Assembly (NCBI GenBank): GCA_024291935.2
Contig: CM044322.1
Location: 25,171,405 to 25,235,404 of the forward strand
From: Okapia johnstoni
Taxonomy: Eukaryota; Chordata; Mammalia; Artiodactyla; Giraffidae
DNA length: 64,000 bases
Reading direction: 5' to 3'
Below the pieces are notes generated by a model. That model was not told where the DNA came from, did no database searches, and saw nothing but the letters and a program-made list of their open reading frames with translations. Positions 32,936 through 43,449 of the stretch are shown here, in pieces. The first letter of the stretch is position 1. Each line of letters opens with the position of its first letter. Position numbers and translations under genes: made by a program.

Positions 32936-33224
32936 GTTCCTTGCTGCTACCAGTCTACTGCAGAGAACTTGCTGGGCTTTATTCAAGAACTTTACCTTTG
33001 GGGATGTCATTCTGAGGCTCTGATCTGTGGAAGGGAGGTGTGAACAGGGAGGTTGGGGAGCTGGTGCACTGAGCTCCACTTTCTTGCTGGGAAGCTGAAT
33101 ATCTAGCAAAGAGTACCAGCTGGTCTCCTAAGTCTCAAACAAATGAGGAGTTGCACCTTGAATTTCAAAAAACCAAGATACACATATCAGAATTTACAGC
33201 ACGGGATAGTAGATGAAGTATGAA

Positions 33225-33420
33225 TTTGGAGTGAGACAGGATTGAATTTTATAGCTGACCAACTGACCATGACACCACTGACTGCAGCTTTGGGCAACCC
33301 ACTCCACATCTCTGAGCCCCAGTTTCCCCATCTTGAGAATGGGAATAATTACTTACACATCTTTTTCAAAATTGTGAAGGTTTAATAAGACATAGATTCA
33401 TTCTAGTTCTCTGACAATAT
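33225..33420 (+). mobile_element. MIR SINE
   Basis: Sense core: tctgagccccagtttcccca, then ttgagaatgggaataattac. Confidence 0.75.
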
Positions 33421-33429
33421 ATATATGTC

Positions 33430-33715
33430 AGATAGTTTATCAGATAATTAGAATCTATAAAAAAGAATCAATGAATACTCTACAGTTGAAAAATACTGTA
33501 AGTGAAGTAAACTCAATATGTGGGTTAGACACAGCAGAAGAGAGGATTAGTGACCTGAAAAAAAGATTGCTAAAAAAAAAATGGGAATTATTTGAGTTCA
33601 GTATTTTTTTAAATTTGCAGAATGAGTTGTTAAAGATTTTAAATGGACTTCATATGAAATATATGATTAATATAAATTTTATTTATACCCCAAAGATCTG
33701 AGATGCATCTATGAT
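33430..33715 (+). mobile_element. Old L1 ORF1 fragment
   Basis: The plus frame reads LDTAEERISDLKKR, which resembles the L1 ORF1p coiled coil. It parallels 35030-35130 of the larger L1 copy downstream, so it is a second, independent fragment. Confidence 0.6.
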
Positions 33716-34880
33716 GCTAAGTGGGGAAAATTTGTATGGTCAACCATTCCTGCATAAGGAAGACTAGGCTCTTCCATACTTACTCACACACTCTTTCAGC
33801 CCCCTCTCAACTGCTTGCCTTCATCAAGGCGTTTGTTGAGTACTAGAGATGAATAGGGCACAACTTAGGAAACTGGTGGTCCTCAAAGGTACATGATCAC
33901 CCATACTAATAATATTCGTATTAGTATCACCCATATCACCCATACTAATATTCATATGGGTGATCATATAAATCACTATACTAATATTCATATAATTTAG
34001 ATTAGACAGGCTTCCTCTTTGCTCAGCCCTCATACCAGCAGCTCCAAACTTTGCCAAGTCAAGTCAGGGACAGTGATTGTTTGGCAAGTGTCTAGGTAAA
34101 GCAAATGGGATTTGTGGATTCTTTCCCAGGAAGCATCCTCTCCTGAGGGCTATGTTCTGGAGTTTTGGCAGCAAATGACACTTTAGAATGAGCACAGATG
34201 TGTTTCAGATTTTCTTTCCAGTAATGGAAAAGAAACTTGTTGCAGACAAATGTTCCCACTGAGAACAGCTAGAAAAACTGGCCTCAAATAAAAATAAAAC
34301 CCACTACCACCACTACCCCACCATCATTATCTACAACCAAATTCATGCATTTGAGAGCATCAAAGAGTTACCAAAGGAGCTAGGACTTAGGGACCCAGGA
34401 TTCTGGAGAGAGGAGAGGCCCAGTGATGTTAGTCCAATATTCTTTTGTGTCTTCCCTCTAAAGGTATCTGATAATTGCATAAAGGCCGACAGGATATGAA
34501 GCTGAGCAGAAAGCAACGGTCAAGTGTCTGGAAGACCAAGCAGGAGTTTTGGAAGTCTCGTGGGTCTGGGAGACAAATATTGAAATCTGGGTCTACCAAG
34601 GAAAAGGGTCTATGGTTAACACTTGGATTTCTAGTTAGTGTCCTGGAATGGTGATATAGTAGGAACTAGAGTAAATTTAAAATAGAGCAGCTCTCAGAAA
34701 AGACTGAAGCTGGGCCTCAAATTCCTCATCCTCAGCTGAATTCAGATGATTTGCCTCTATTTACTCCAAGGTGAAATAAATCATTTTTGGAGGCAGCTAT
34801 ACTTCACTAGATCTTCAAATTATATTCATATTGTTTCATACACAGTATTTTGTATTCAATAAAAATTCTAGGCATGCTAT
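33716..34880. other. Unrecognised DNA with a small AT-rich repeat
   Basis: No gene or named repeat, apart from the hairpin-rich tract at 33897-33992. Confidence 0.4.
33897..33992. repeat. AT-rich short tandem/inverted repeat
   Basis: The unit atcacccatactaatattc recurs two to three times in altered form. The arms atcacccata (33935-33944) and tatgggtgat (33955-33964) are perfect inverted copies around a 10-base loop. Confidence 0.8.
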
Positions 34881-34889
34881 GAAACAGGA

Positions 34890-36170
34890 ATAAGTGACCA
34901 AAATCCAAAACAAAGACTTAGAGTTATTTAGACATGGACTTTAAAATAACTGTGATTAATATACCTAAAAAATAAAAGTTGGAGAATTTGTATGAGAGAA
35001 CTGTAATCTCTTTTAAAAAAGTAATATGACAACTCTAGAGCTGAAAATATTTTAGCTGAAATAACTCAATATGGGTTTAACAGCAGGCTAGACACAGCAG
35101 AAAAGAAGGTTAATGACTTGGAAGATCAATAAATAATGTACAGGCTGAAGCATAAAGAAAAAAGCTAATGGAAAATACAGAGAAAAGTATAAGAAGCATA
35201 TGGGACATGGTGAAAAGACCTAATACATATCATTGAAGTCTTGAAATGAGAAGAGAGAGGGAGTGGAGCAGAAGCTATATTTGAAGAAATACCAGCCAAG
35301 AATTTTCCAAGTTGGTGAACAGTATCAAGCCATAGACCCAAGAAGTCTTATACATCCCAAGCAGAGTAAACAAAGACTACCCTGGATGCATTATTATAAA
35401 ATTAAAGAAAACCAAAGACAAAGAGGAAGTTAGAATCTTCAAATCAGCAGCAAGACAAACAGCTGACTTCTCTAAAGATATGGTCAAAGTCAGAAGGCGA
35501 TGGAACAATGACTTTAAAGCACAGAAAGAAAATACTAGCTGCTTAGGGCTCCATATCTAGAGAAAAGCACCTGGTGGTGAGATAAGGGTGTCCTCAGACA
35601 AACAAAAGTCTAGAGGGTTTGTTGCCAGCAGATCATTCTAAAATACATATTAACAAAGAGAGTTTGCATGCAGAAGAAGCATGATCCCAGAAAGAAGAAC
35701 AGAACTGCAGGGAGGGATGAGCAATACAAAGGGGAATTATGGGGAAATCTCAATATATGGTGATTGATTTTATAAAATAATATGTTCAAAGACAACCCAG
35801 TCAAGAGGAAGCCTCTATGGTCTATTGCACTGCAGGCGTATTCTTCACCAACCGAGCCACCAGGGAAGTCAGAGATTTACAGTAAAATGATAGAAAAGGA
35901 TATACTAAGTGACTACTAACCAAAAGAGAACTAGTGTCATTTTGTTAATATAAGACAAATTAGATCTCAAGAAAAAAGACATTACTCAGTATAAGGAGAA
36001 ATGTTGCATAATAATAGCAAAGGCAGGCTCAATCTACCCAAAAGATAGAAGATCTGAAAGATAGAAATAAAACAATTCATATGCACCTAATAATATCACC
36101 TCACAATACATACAACAATAAATGGCAAAACTAAAACATATGCAAAATCATAGTGGGAGTTTTTTTAATA
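34890..36170 (+). mobile_element. Old L1 (L1M type), ORF1 and following region
   Basis: Sense L1 with catggactttaaaataactg, agcaggctagacacagcaga, gaattttccaagttggtgaa, aaaccaaagacaaagaggaa and atcccagaaagaagaacaga in the order seen in old L1 ORF1 regions. Frames are fully broken. A short Bov-tA fragment lies at 35822-35873. Confidence 0.72.
35822..35873 (-). mobile_element. Bov-tA head fragment
   Basis: ttgcactgcaggcgtattct then gagccaccagggaagtca: only the tRNA-like head, antisense. Confidence 0.8.
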
Positions 36171-36229
36171 TAATTGTGCCTTGGGATGATTTTTTAAGCA
36201 ACATTTGCCCTCAGTGGTGTGGCCTATGA

Positions 36230-36230
<1 letters not shown>

Positions 36231-36267
<37 letters not shown>

Positions 36268-36276
36268 TTGATTGAT
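36231..36276. repeat. Compound microsatellite (TG)10(AG)8
   Basis: TG from 36231 to 36250, AG from 36251 to 36266, then a short ATTG run. Confidence 0.97.
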
Positions 36277-36779
36277 TTTATGGACCCAGTGGGTGGGGTG
36301 AGCCGGGATATTGGGAACCAGAATGCTAATGGCAAGGGCCACCTGAGTTGGAGGAGGAGGTGGTGAAATGGCCCACAGACATTGGTGATGGTTCCTGGGC
36401 TTACTTTGATCCTTTCTGTGCTGGATCCTCCAGGTCTTGGGTCTTGGATATTTCCCTTGAAGGCCTCTTTCCAGCATCAAGTGAGCCAGATGGCAGTGGA
36501 CAGACCACCTGGGCTCCTGCATCCTTGGGGAAAGTCACTCAGACAGATGAAATGGTACTACTTTTTAAATAAATCCAGAGTTAGCCTTTCTGTATTCTTT
36601 CCCTGATCAGCAATTTCTGGTGCTTTTCTATCAAGAAGAACATTCTTTTAGCTAACCTGAATCCCTCATGTCATGATTTGAGTAACTTTAATCTGCTTAC
36701 TGTAGTCTTATTGACAGAACAGGAGAAATTTCACAGAGCTTTGAAAACAAGTTTTTTTTTTATTTCCTCAACCATAAAA
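36277..36779. other. Unrecognised DNA
   Basis: Nothing recognised; short overlapping frames of about 74 codons without domains. Confidence 0.4.
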
Positions 36780-36925
36780 TGCATAATGGAATGGTGAAGA
36801 GTCCAGATTCCAAAATGTGACGCTGCTCTTCTTAGCTGTGTGACCTCAGATAAATTAGTTCTCCTTTTCTCTATCCCTAAAATGGGGATAAAATTAGTAG
36901 TTCTGAGGGTTGAGAGAGATTGTGA
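36780..36925 (+). mobile_element. MIR SINE
   Basis: Sense core: ttagctgtgtgacctcagat, then ccctaaaatggggataaaat. Confidence 0.75.
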
Positions 36926-36962
36926 ACACAAGTATGCCAATTTAGCAATTAATAGTATTACC

Positions 36963-37350
36963 CTGAGCACTGAAGAATTGATGGCTTCAAATTCTGGTGC
37001 TGGAGAAGACTCTTGAGAGTCCCTTGGACTGCAAGGAGATCAAACCAGTCAATCCTAAAGGAAATCAACCCTGAATATTCACTGGAAGAGCTGAAGCTGA
37101 AGCTCCAATAATTTGGCCACCTGATGTGAAGAGCTGATTCATTGGAAAAGACCCTGATGCCAGGAAAGATTGAAGGCAAAAGGAGAAGTGAGCTGCAGAG
37201 GGTCAGATGGTTGGGTGGCATCACTGACTCAAAGGGCATGAATTTGAGCAAACTCTGGGAGATAGTGGAGGGCTGAGGAGCCTGATGTGCTGCAGGCCAT
37301 GGAGCCACAAAGAGTCAGACGTTACTTAATGACAGAACAACAACAAAAAT
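36963..37350 (+). mobile_element. BovB 3' fragment
   Basis: Sense BovB from gagcactgaagaattgatgg through tcttgagagtcccttggact to the tail cagaacaacaacaaaa. Confidence 0.94.
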
Positions 37351-37942
37351 ACTCACTTAGAAAATTGGAATTGTTTCTTTTATCCATTTAGTACCAAGGA
37401 TAATCCTTAATATCTAGCATATTTATAATAAACAATTGTTGAATCAATATTCCAAAAGGTCCATAATCTCTGCCTGTGTTTCCCCTAGTACATGTCAAAT
37501 CTCCTACCTGAAGTTTTATACTTCCAAAGGTAGTATAACATTTTCTTCCTCTGTCTTAATCCATAACCACACTTGCTAGGGCTATAACTGGCTCCTACTA
37601 AGCATGTTCCATATTTCAAAATAAGGTGGTGTATTAGTTTTCTCATGCTGCTGTAACAAACTTACATAAACTTGGTGGCTTAGAACAGCAGAAATTTATT
37701 CTCCCCTTGTTCGGGAGGCCATAAATCCAAAATCTAGGTGTCAACAGGGCCCTGCTCCCTTCTGAGGCTCCAGGGGAGCACCTGTTCCAGACCTCTTCCA
37801 GCTTCTGTTTCTTGGCTTGTGGCTACATCACTCCAACCTCTGCCTCTGTGGTCACTTTGCCTCTTTCTCCTCTGTGCGTATGTGTGTTCAGAATTTGTGT
37901 ACCTCTTTAAGAGCACTTGTGATGGCCTTTATCTTGCATCTG

Positions 37943-38148
37943 AGTTTCCCTGGTGGCTTAGATAGTAAAGAATCTGCCTGCAATGCAGGTGACCTAGTCC
38001 AGTCCCTGGGTTGGGGAGATCCCTTGGAGAAGGGAATGGCAACCCACTTTAGTATTCTTGCCTGAAGAATTTCATGGACCAAGGAGCATGGTGGGCTACA
38101 GCTCATAGGGTCACAAAGAGTCAGACATGACTAAGGGATTAACACTTG
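37943..38148 (+). mobile_element. Bov-tA SINE
   Basis: Sense copy, gtttccctggtggcttagat to aagggattaacacttg. The B box is degraded (agtccagtccctg). Confidence 0.9.
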
Positions 38149-38447
38149 TATTACTTACCTGCTGCTACTGCTGCTAAGTCCCTTCAGTCGTGTCCGACTC
38201 TGTGCGACCCCATAGACGGCAGCCCACCAGGCTCCGCTGTCCCCGGGATTCTCCAGGCAAGAATACTGGAGTGGGTTGCCATTTCCTTCTCCAGTGCATG
38301 AAAGGGAAAAGTGAAAGTGAAGTCGCTCAGTCGTGTCCGACTCCTAGTGACCCCATGGACTGTAGCCTACCAGGCTCCTCCGTCCATGGGATTTTCCAGC
38401 CAAGAGTACTGGAGTGGGGTGCCACTGCCTTCTCCTATTACTTACCT
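38149..38447 (-). mobile_element. BOV-A2 SINE, full-length dimer
   Basis: The antisense element is 38161-38435, from gctgctactgctgctaagtc to ggtgccactgccttctcc. The perfect 12-bp TSD tattacttacct lies at 38149-38160 and 38436-38447. It landed at the tail of the Bov-tA. Confidence 0.96.
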
Positions 38448-38580
38448 AGATAATCCAGAATAATCTTCATCTCAGAATCTTTACACCTGCAAAGACCATG
38501 TTCCCATATCAGGTAACATCCATAGGTTCCAGGGACTAAGAACTGATTTCTTTGCATAACCCTTATTCTGTTTCATACAG

Positions 38581-38773
38581 CAGGGGTCCTCAGCCTCTGG
38601 GATTGAATGTCTGATATGAGGTGGAGCTGATGTAATCATAATAGAAATAAACTGCATAATAAATATAATGCACTTGAGTCATCCTGAAACAATTCCCCTC
38701 CCCACCCCTGGTCTGTGGAAGAATTGTTTTCCACAAAAGTGGTCCCTGGTGACCAAAAGGTTGGGGACCAGTG
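38581..38773 (-). mobile_element. hAT-like MITE, copy 3
   Basis: The TIRs are CAGGGGTCCTCAGCCTC and AGGTTGGGGACCAGTG. The 8-bp TSD is tcatacag (38573-38580) and tcctacag (38774-38781), one mismatch. Same family and orientation as copy 2. Confidence 0.78.
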
Positions 38774-38781
38774 TCCTACAG

Positions 38782-39109
38782 GCAGGGAATAGAAAGAGTA
38801 AAGAATTGTGGGAATATCAGCTGACTGAAAGCCATCCTACTTGGAGAGGAAGAGCAGTTGGGGAATTTTCTACAAACTGGAAGATGCCTTCCCATACTGA
38901 AATCCAGTGTTGGCTTTTCAAGTCTTACTCCCAAACCTCTCTGTTTCCTTTGACATCATGAAATACTTCTTCTTCTTGGAAACTACTTCTTTCCTGTCTC
39001 AGTGATGCCTTCCATGTTTTCCCTTCTGCATCTCTGGAAGTGTCTTCTCAAAAGCCCTGCAAGCTCCTATTCCTTTGGCTGACATTTTAGGAAGTGTGGC
39101 TCAAGGTTC
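38782..39109. other. Unrecognised DNA
   Basis: Nothing recognised. Confidence 0.4.
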
Positions 39110-39270
39110 TACCCAAGGTTCCTTCCCATTTTACAGAAGGGAAAATGGAGGCTTAGAGAGCTCAGAGGCTTGTCCAAGTCCACTCAAGCAGCACGAGGCA
39201 AGACCATGATTGAACTTGATGTGTGACTCAGATGTCCCAGCTCTTTAATGATACATGTGCTACCTCTCTG
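39110..39270 (-). mobile_element. MIR SINE
   Basis: The antisense core is clear: cccattttacagaagggaaa, then cttgtccaagtccactcaag. Confidence 0.75.
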
Positions 39271-39874
39271 GTTTAACGTGTCTCAGCACCTAGCATGTAC
39301 TAGATGTTCAATAAATAATTCAGTAAGTGCTGTGTAAGAACTCAAACCCTGCTCTTCTGGATTTAATCTATTATTCATTCCAGTCAACGTTTTGGTAAGG
39401 ACATCATTCCCTGGCCCCCGCTCCCACCCCCCACCCCCACTGAGAGAGTAACTGTCCCAGAAATTGCAGCTCCTCTCAAGATTTTTATTTTCATCAGCTC
39501 TAATTTTTATGTCTAGGGACTACACTTAATTATCACAAAACATCTGCTGACACAAAATGCTGTTTTGTTCCTGAATCGTTCCCAAGAACACCCTGTGAGT
39601 GCTTGTACTTGGAGACACAACTTCTGCAGAGGCCCTGGGCCAGCAGAAATGCCTCCTGTTTAAGTGGCAGCAGGAGAGATTCAAGGACAACTTGCTCTGA
39701 AAACCATTACTAATTAGATCACCCAAGGCTTAAAAAACATTAAGCCTCTGAGTATTAGGCAGTGGTCCTTATCAAACATTTAATAACTTCTGCCTGGCTT
39801 TTCCTGAGCATCACTGTTTGAGGAGGCTTTTTTAGGATGGGATTTTTTCCAGGCCTTTGCATGGAGTTCCATAA
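39271..39874. other. Repeat-free stretch, possible conserved non-coding element
   Basis: After a C-rich tract at about 39414-39440 there are some 430 bp with no recognised repeat and several TAATTA-like words (acttaattatcac, ttactaattagatc). No frame of note. Composition only. Confidence 0.25.
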
Positions 39875-40465
39875 TGATGATCATAATAGCTCACACTTCC
39901 CGAGCCCTTTCCCCATGCCAGGCAGGGAGCTGAAAACTCCTTGAGCTGTATCACATTCCAGCTTCACAATGTCCTCCTACAAGATGTGGACTGGACTGTT
40001 ACAATCTCTGCTTTTATTAAAAAAAAATAATTTTATTTAATTTTTGGCTGTGCTGGTTCTTCATTGCTGCATGGGTATTATTCTCTAGTTGCAGAGAGCA
40101 GGGGCTACTCTCCAGTTGTGGTATGTGGGATTCTTATTGCAGTGACTTCTGTTGTGGAGCACGGGCTCTAGGGTGCACAGGCTTCAGTAGTTGCAATTCT
40201 TGGGCTCTAGAAGACAGGCTCAATTGTTGTGGGACACAGGCTTAGCTACTTCGTGACATGTGGGATCTTCCTGGACCTGGGATCAAATCTGTCTCCTGCA
40301 TTGGCAGAGGATTCTTTACCACTGAGCCACCTGGGAAACCCCTACCATCTCTGCTTTACAAGGAAGGAATGTAGGTCATCAAGAAGTTGACCCAGGCTGA
40401 CCCAGTTGGTAGGTGGGAACAGGATCTAAACCCAGATGGACTGACCCTAGAGCCCCTTTCTCAGC
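39875..40465 (-). mobile_element. MIR SINE split by CHR
   Basis: Antisense MIR on both sides of the CHR element: catgccaggcagggagctga on the left, tttacaaggaaggaatgtag and acaggatctaaacccagatg on the right. Confidence 0.7.
40001..40358 (-). mobile_element. CHR-type SINE, long form
   Basis: The element is about 40017-40343: ggctgtgctggttcttcatt, ggagcacgggctctagggtg and the end gccacctgggaaacccc. The TSD is acaatctctgctttta (40001-40016) and accatctctgcttta (40344-40358), one mismatch over 15. Confidence 0.93.
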
Positions 40466-40689
40466 CTCCAGTGTCTAAAGTCAAAGGCAGTCAGGAAGCA
40501 GCTGCCTCCATTGCAGCCAAGATGATACTCAGTTGTAGATTTGGAAGAATTCCTCTTTCAGCCATTCACTGCAAGACTGGGTTTGACATTAGGATGGTCT
40601 TCCTGGCTGAGATTTTGAGGCACAGGGACCAGGTAAGGCCCACCAGCTTTTGAATGGCCCACCAGGGGCCTTACTGATCTCATCTCTAC

Positions 40690-41175
40690 CTTGGTCTTCA
40701 GCCTCATCTTCCACATCTCCTCCCCCATCCCAGCCCTGTAGCTGAGCTCCTGGAGCACCGTCTCTCCCAGGACTCTTCTCTTGCTTTTCCACGTGCCTTT
40801 GCCTTGTTGGGACAGCCCTTCCTCCACCCTTGGGCTGAGTTCAGTGCCAAGACTGCTTTCCTGTCCCTACCAGTGGCCTTGCACTTGGCCATCATGATAC
40901 CCTTTACGTCTTCCTGACCTTCTGGCCAGGTCAGTGCCCTCCGAGGTCACCTCTCCAGGCCACCTGCGTTGCTCCCCTGCAGCACTTACAGCTGGCACTT
41001 CGCACCTGTCGCTGGGATTTGATTGTGGCTCCCACCAGACTGTGAGATCCACAAGGCTACTCAATCGTGTCTGGTTTGGATTTTGCTTGTTTGTTTGTTT
41101 TTTATAGTAAATCACTGGGCTTCAGCACATTGCCTGGCATGTAGTTCCAATTCAGAATATTTTGTGAATGAGTGA
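40690..41175 (+). mobile_element. L2 3' region
   Basis: Sense L2: ttgccttgttgggacagccc, gtcacctctccaggccacct, actgtgagatccacaaggct and cacattgcctggcatgtagt appear in the expected order. Confidence 0.75.
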
Positions 41176-41623
41176 ATTGTCTACTTTCTTGTTGGTTTCC
41201 TCAGTAGGCTGGCAGGGGAGTCATTGGCATGTTCAAAATGGGTTATTTGTGCCAATCAAGATACAATGTACAGAGGTAGGGGCTGGATGGAAAGAAACCA
41301 CAATGAGTCATGTCTGACTCATTTTACTGCCCTGGATAGTGCAGTGCTGTGGGCTTGTGCCCACAGGGGACATTAGAACTCCAGGCCTGAGTGGCCAGGG
41401 GAGGGAGGGGCTGCTGGAGCCTGGAGAGGGCTGCCTGGCGGGAGCTGGGGTCAGCCCCGTGCCACCTGTGGGAGAGAGCACAGGTGAGAGGAATGAGGAC
41501 CCTGCCTCACTCATCTCTCCTCTGTCCTCCTGACTCGTCCCATTGGCTGAGCACACCGAGCAGCCATAGGACAGGGGGGTCCACTGACAAAGTTGGCACA
41601 GGCTTGCCTCCTGGCTCAGAAGT
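41176..41623. other. Unrecognised DNA
   Basis: No repeat recognised before the Bov-tA. The 166- and 149-codon frames here run into that SINE and are not genes. Confidence 0.4.
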
Positions 41624-41830
41624 GAGGTGTCATTCAGTCGTGTCCGACTCTTTTGCAACCCCATGTACTGTAGCCCACCAGACTCCTCTGACCGTGGGAT
41701 TTCCCAGGCAAGAATACTGGAGTGGGTTGCCATGCCCTTCTCCAGGGTATCTTCCCTATCCAGAGATTGAACCCAAGTTTCCTGCATTGCAGGCAGACTT
41801 TTTACCATCTGAGCTACCAGGGAAGTTCCC
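41624..41830 (-). mobile_element. Bov-tA SINE
   Basis: Antisense copy, aggtgtcattcagtcgtgtc to gagctaccagggaagttcc. Confidence 0.92.
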
Positions 41831-42127
41831 CCTGTATTAAATGGATGTGGGAAGGAATGAATGGCCCTCCCAAGAGATGTGACAGTGTTGTGGTTCTCTG
41901 GAAATTGAAACTGAAGGAGAAGTCAGAATGGAGTGTTGTTGATCTTACCGGGAAGTGACCTTGCCTTCCACAGGATTTCTCTTCATTGCAGCCTTTTAAT
42001 GCTAATACCCAGAGCTGTGTTAACCATAACGTGCTGACAATAAATGCATTGTTGAATGGAGAGGAAAGAATATGGTGGTGCGAACAGGTTAGCCCCAACA
42101 TTTGCATATGCATCCTGGTTCCAGGAG

Positions 42128-42300
42128 AGGCTGTATTGTGTAGTGGTTAGGGCAGGGGACCTGGAGCTGGGTGGCTTGGGTTCAAATCCTGGGTTACCAT
42201 TTCAGAGTTGTGTGCCTTGACTTTTCTGTGGAATGGGGATAATTGTATCTGAGGATATGATCAGCTTATTCATATAAACCATTTAGAAACATGCCTGCCA
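42128..42300 (+). mobile_element. MIR SINE, near full length
   Basis: Sense copy with its tRNA-like head intact: gtgtagtggttagggcaggg, then ggttcaaatcctgggttacc (B-box region), then ctgtggaatggggataattg. Confidence 0.85.
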
Positions 42301-42469
42301 TGTAACATAGGTGGGTGACTACACTTCCCCATGAGCTCAGAACAGCTCCAAAGTATGCCTGTTATCCTGGCATAATTATTGTATTTATTGTATAATTAAT
42401 TTTTAATAGTAATAACTATCCCTTCACTCTCAAAGGGGTTCTGACTTGGAGATAACTCTTATGACCTTA

Positions 42470-42600
42470 CACACAGTAAGATATTATTAATGCTGTTAGG
42501 CCAAGCTACTTGATTGCTCTGAGTCTTAGCTTAGCGATGAGGATAACAATAGTGCCAGTTTCATCGGGCTGATTTGGGGCTGAGGGGATGATGCAGAATG
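42470..42600 (+). mobile_element. MIR SINE fragment
   Basis: gctctgagtcttagcttagc, then gatgaggataacaatagtgc. Confidence 0.6.
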
Positions 42601-42698
42601 GCTGATGTAGCGTGGGTCTCAATTAGGTGATGCTGTGTGTGGTTTAGGCTCTGAGTTCAGACAAGCCGTGTGGACTTGCAAGGGTGCCCTAACACCCC

Positions 42699-42905
42699 TG
42701 GGCTTCCCTGGTGGCTTAGTGGTAAAGAATCTGCCAGTGATGCAGGAGACGTGAGCTCCATCTCTGGGTCTGGAAGATCCCCTGGAGAAGGAAATGGCAA
42801 CCCACTCCAGTATTCTTGTCTGTAAAATCTCATAGACAGAGGAGCTTGGTGGGTTCTAATCCATGGGATTGTAAAGAGTTGGACATGACTTAGTGACTAA
42901 ACCAC
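42699..42905 (+). mobile_element. Bov-tA SINE
   Basis: Sense copy, gggcttccctggtggcttag to gacatgacttagtgactaaa. Confidence 0.93.
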
Positions 42906-43445
42906 CATCACTGACACCCTTACCATCCATGTCTGCATTTATACAAACCTTTCAAGTGGATGCATGGTGAAGAATGTGGTATCCCCAAACCTCGACCTCC
43001 TGGGAGGAAGGCATGGCCCAGGCTCTGTTGCTCTGTGGGCTGCCTTGCCTCAGGCAGCTCTGCTACTTGTTCTCAGCAGGGCAGTTTTGGTGACTGTTTT
43101 CCAGTGTTATCTTGAACCAGGTCAGGCCTGTCTGCCTTAAGTAAGGGTGGTGCCTCAACCCAGATTCCTGTGGACCTGTGGGAGCTTCTGATTGTTTGAA
43201 GACTGACGTGTCATTGTCTTCCTTCCAGATGAATGAGAGAAAGGGATTCAGGGCTCCTTAGAGCTCCTGACATTTTCCCCCTCAGCTCCCTCCTTGTGTT
43301 TCAGATACCCTGTACCAGGCTTTTCAGTGGAAAGAGTGGATAGCACCACGCTGGGGTGGTGTCTTCAGGAATAAATAAGAATCTCCAGGTCTCTTTCTGG
43401 GCCAGAGCCTTCAGCTCAGAGCACTTTGTTCAAGTTTTTAAAATG
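42906..43445. other. Unrecognised DNA
   Basis: Nothing recognised. Confidence 0.4.
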
Positions 43446-43449
43446 TATT

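Larger units (their letters stand above)
37629..38575 (-). mobile_element. MLT1-like LTR with nested SINEs
   Basis: Antisense MaLR LTR: tgtattagttttctcatgct at 37631, ggcttgtggctacatcactc, then after the SINEs agataatccagaataatctt and aggtaacatccataggttcc. Bov-tA (37943-38148) and BOV-A2 (38161-38435) split it, and a hAT MITE sits at its far edge. Confidence 0.7.

Noticed and set aside
33897..33992. CRISPR-like repeat array
   Set aside because: The units are few, unequal and without spacers, and the genome is mammalian.
41308..41840. Overlapping 166- and 149-codon frames on opposite strands as genes
   Set aside because: Both derive half of their length from the Bov-tA at 41624-41830.
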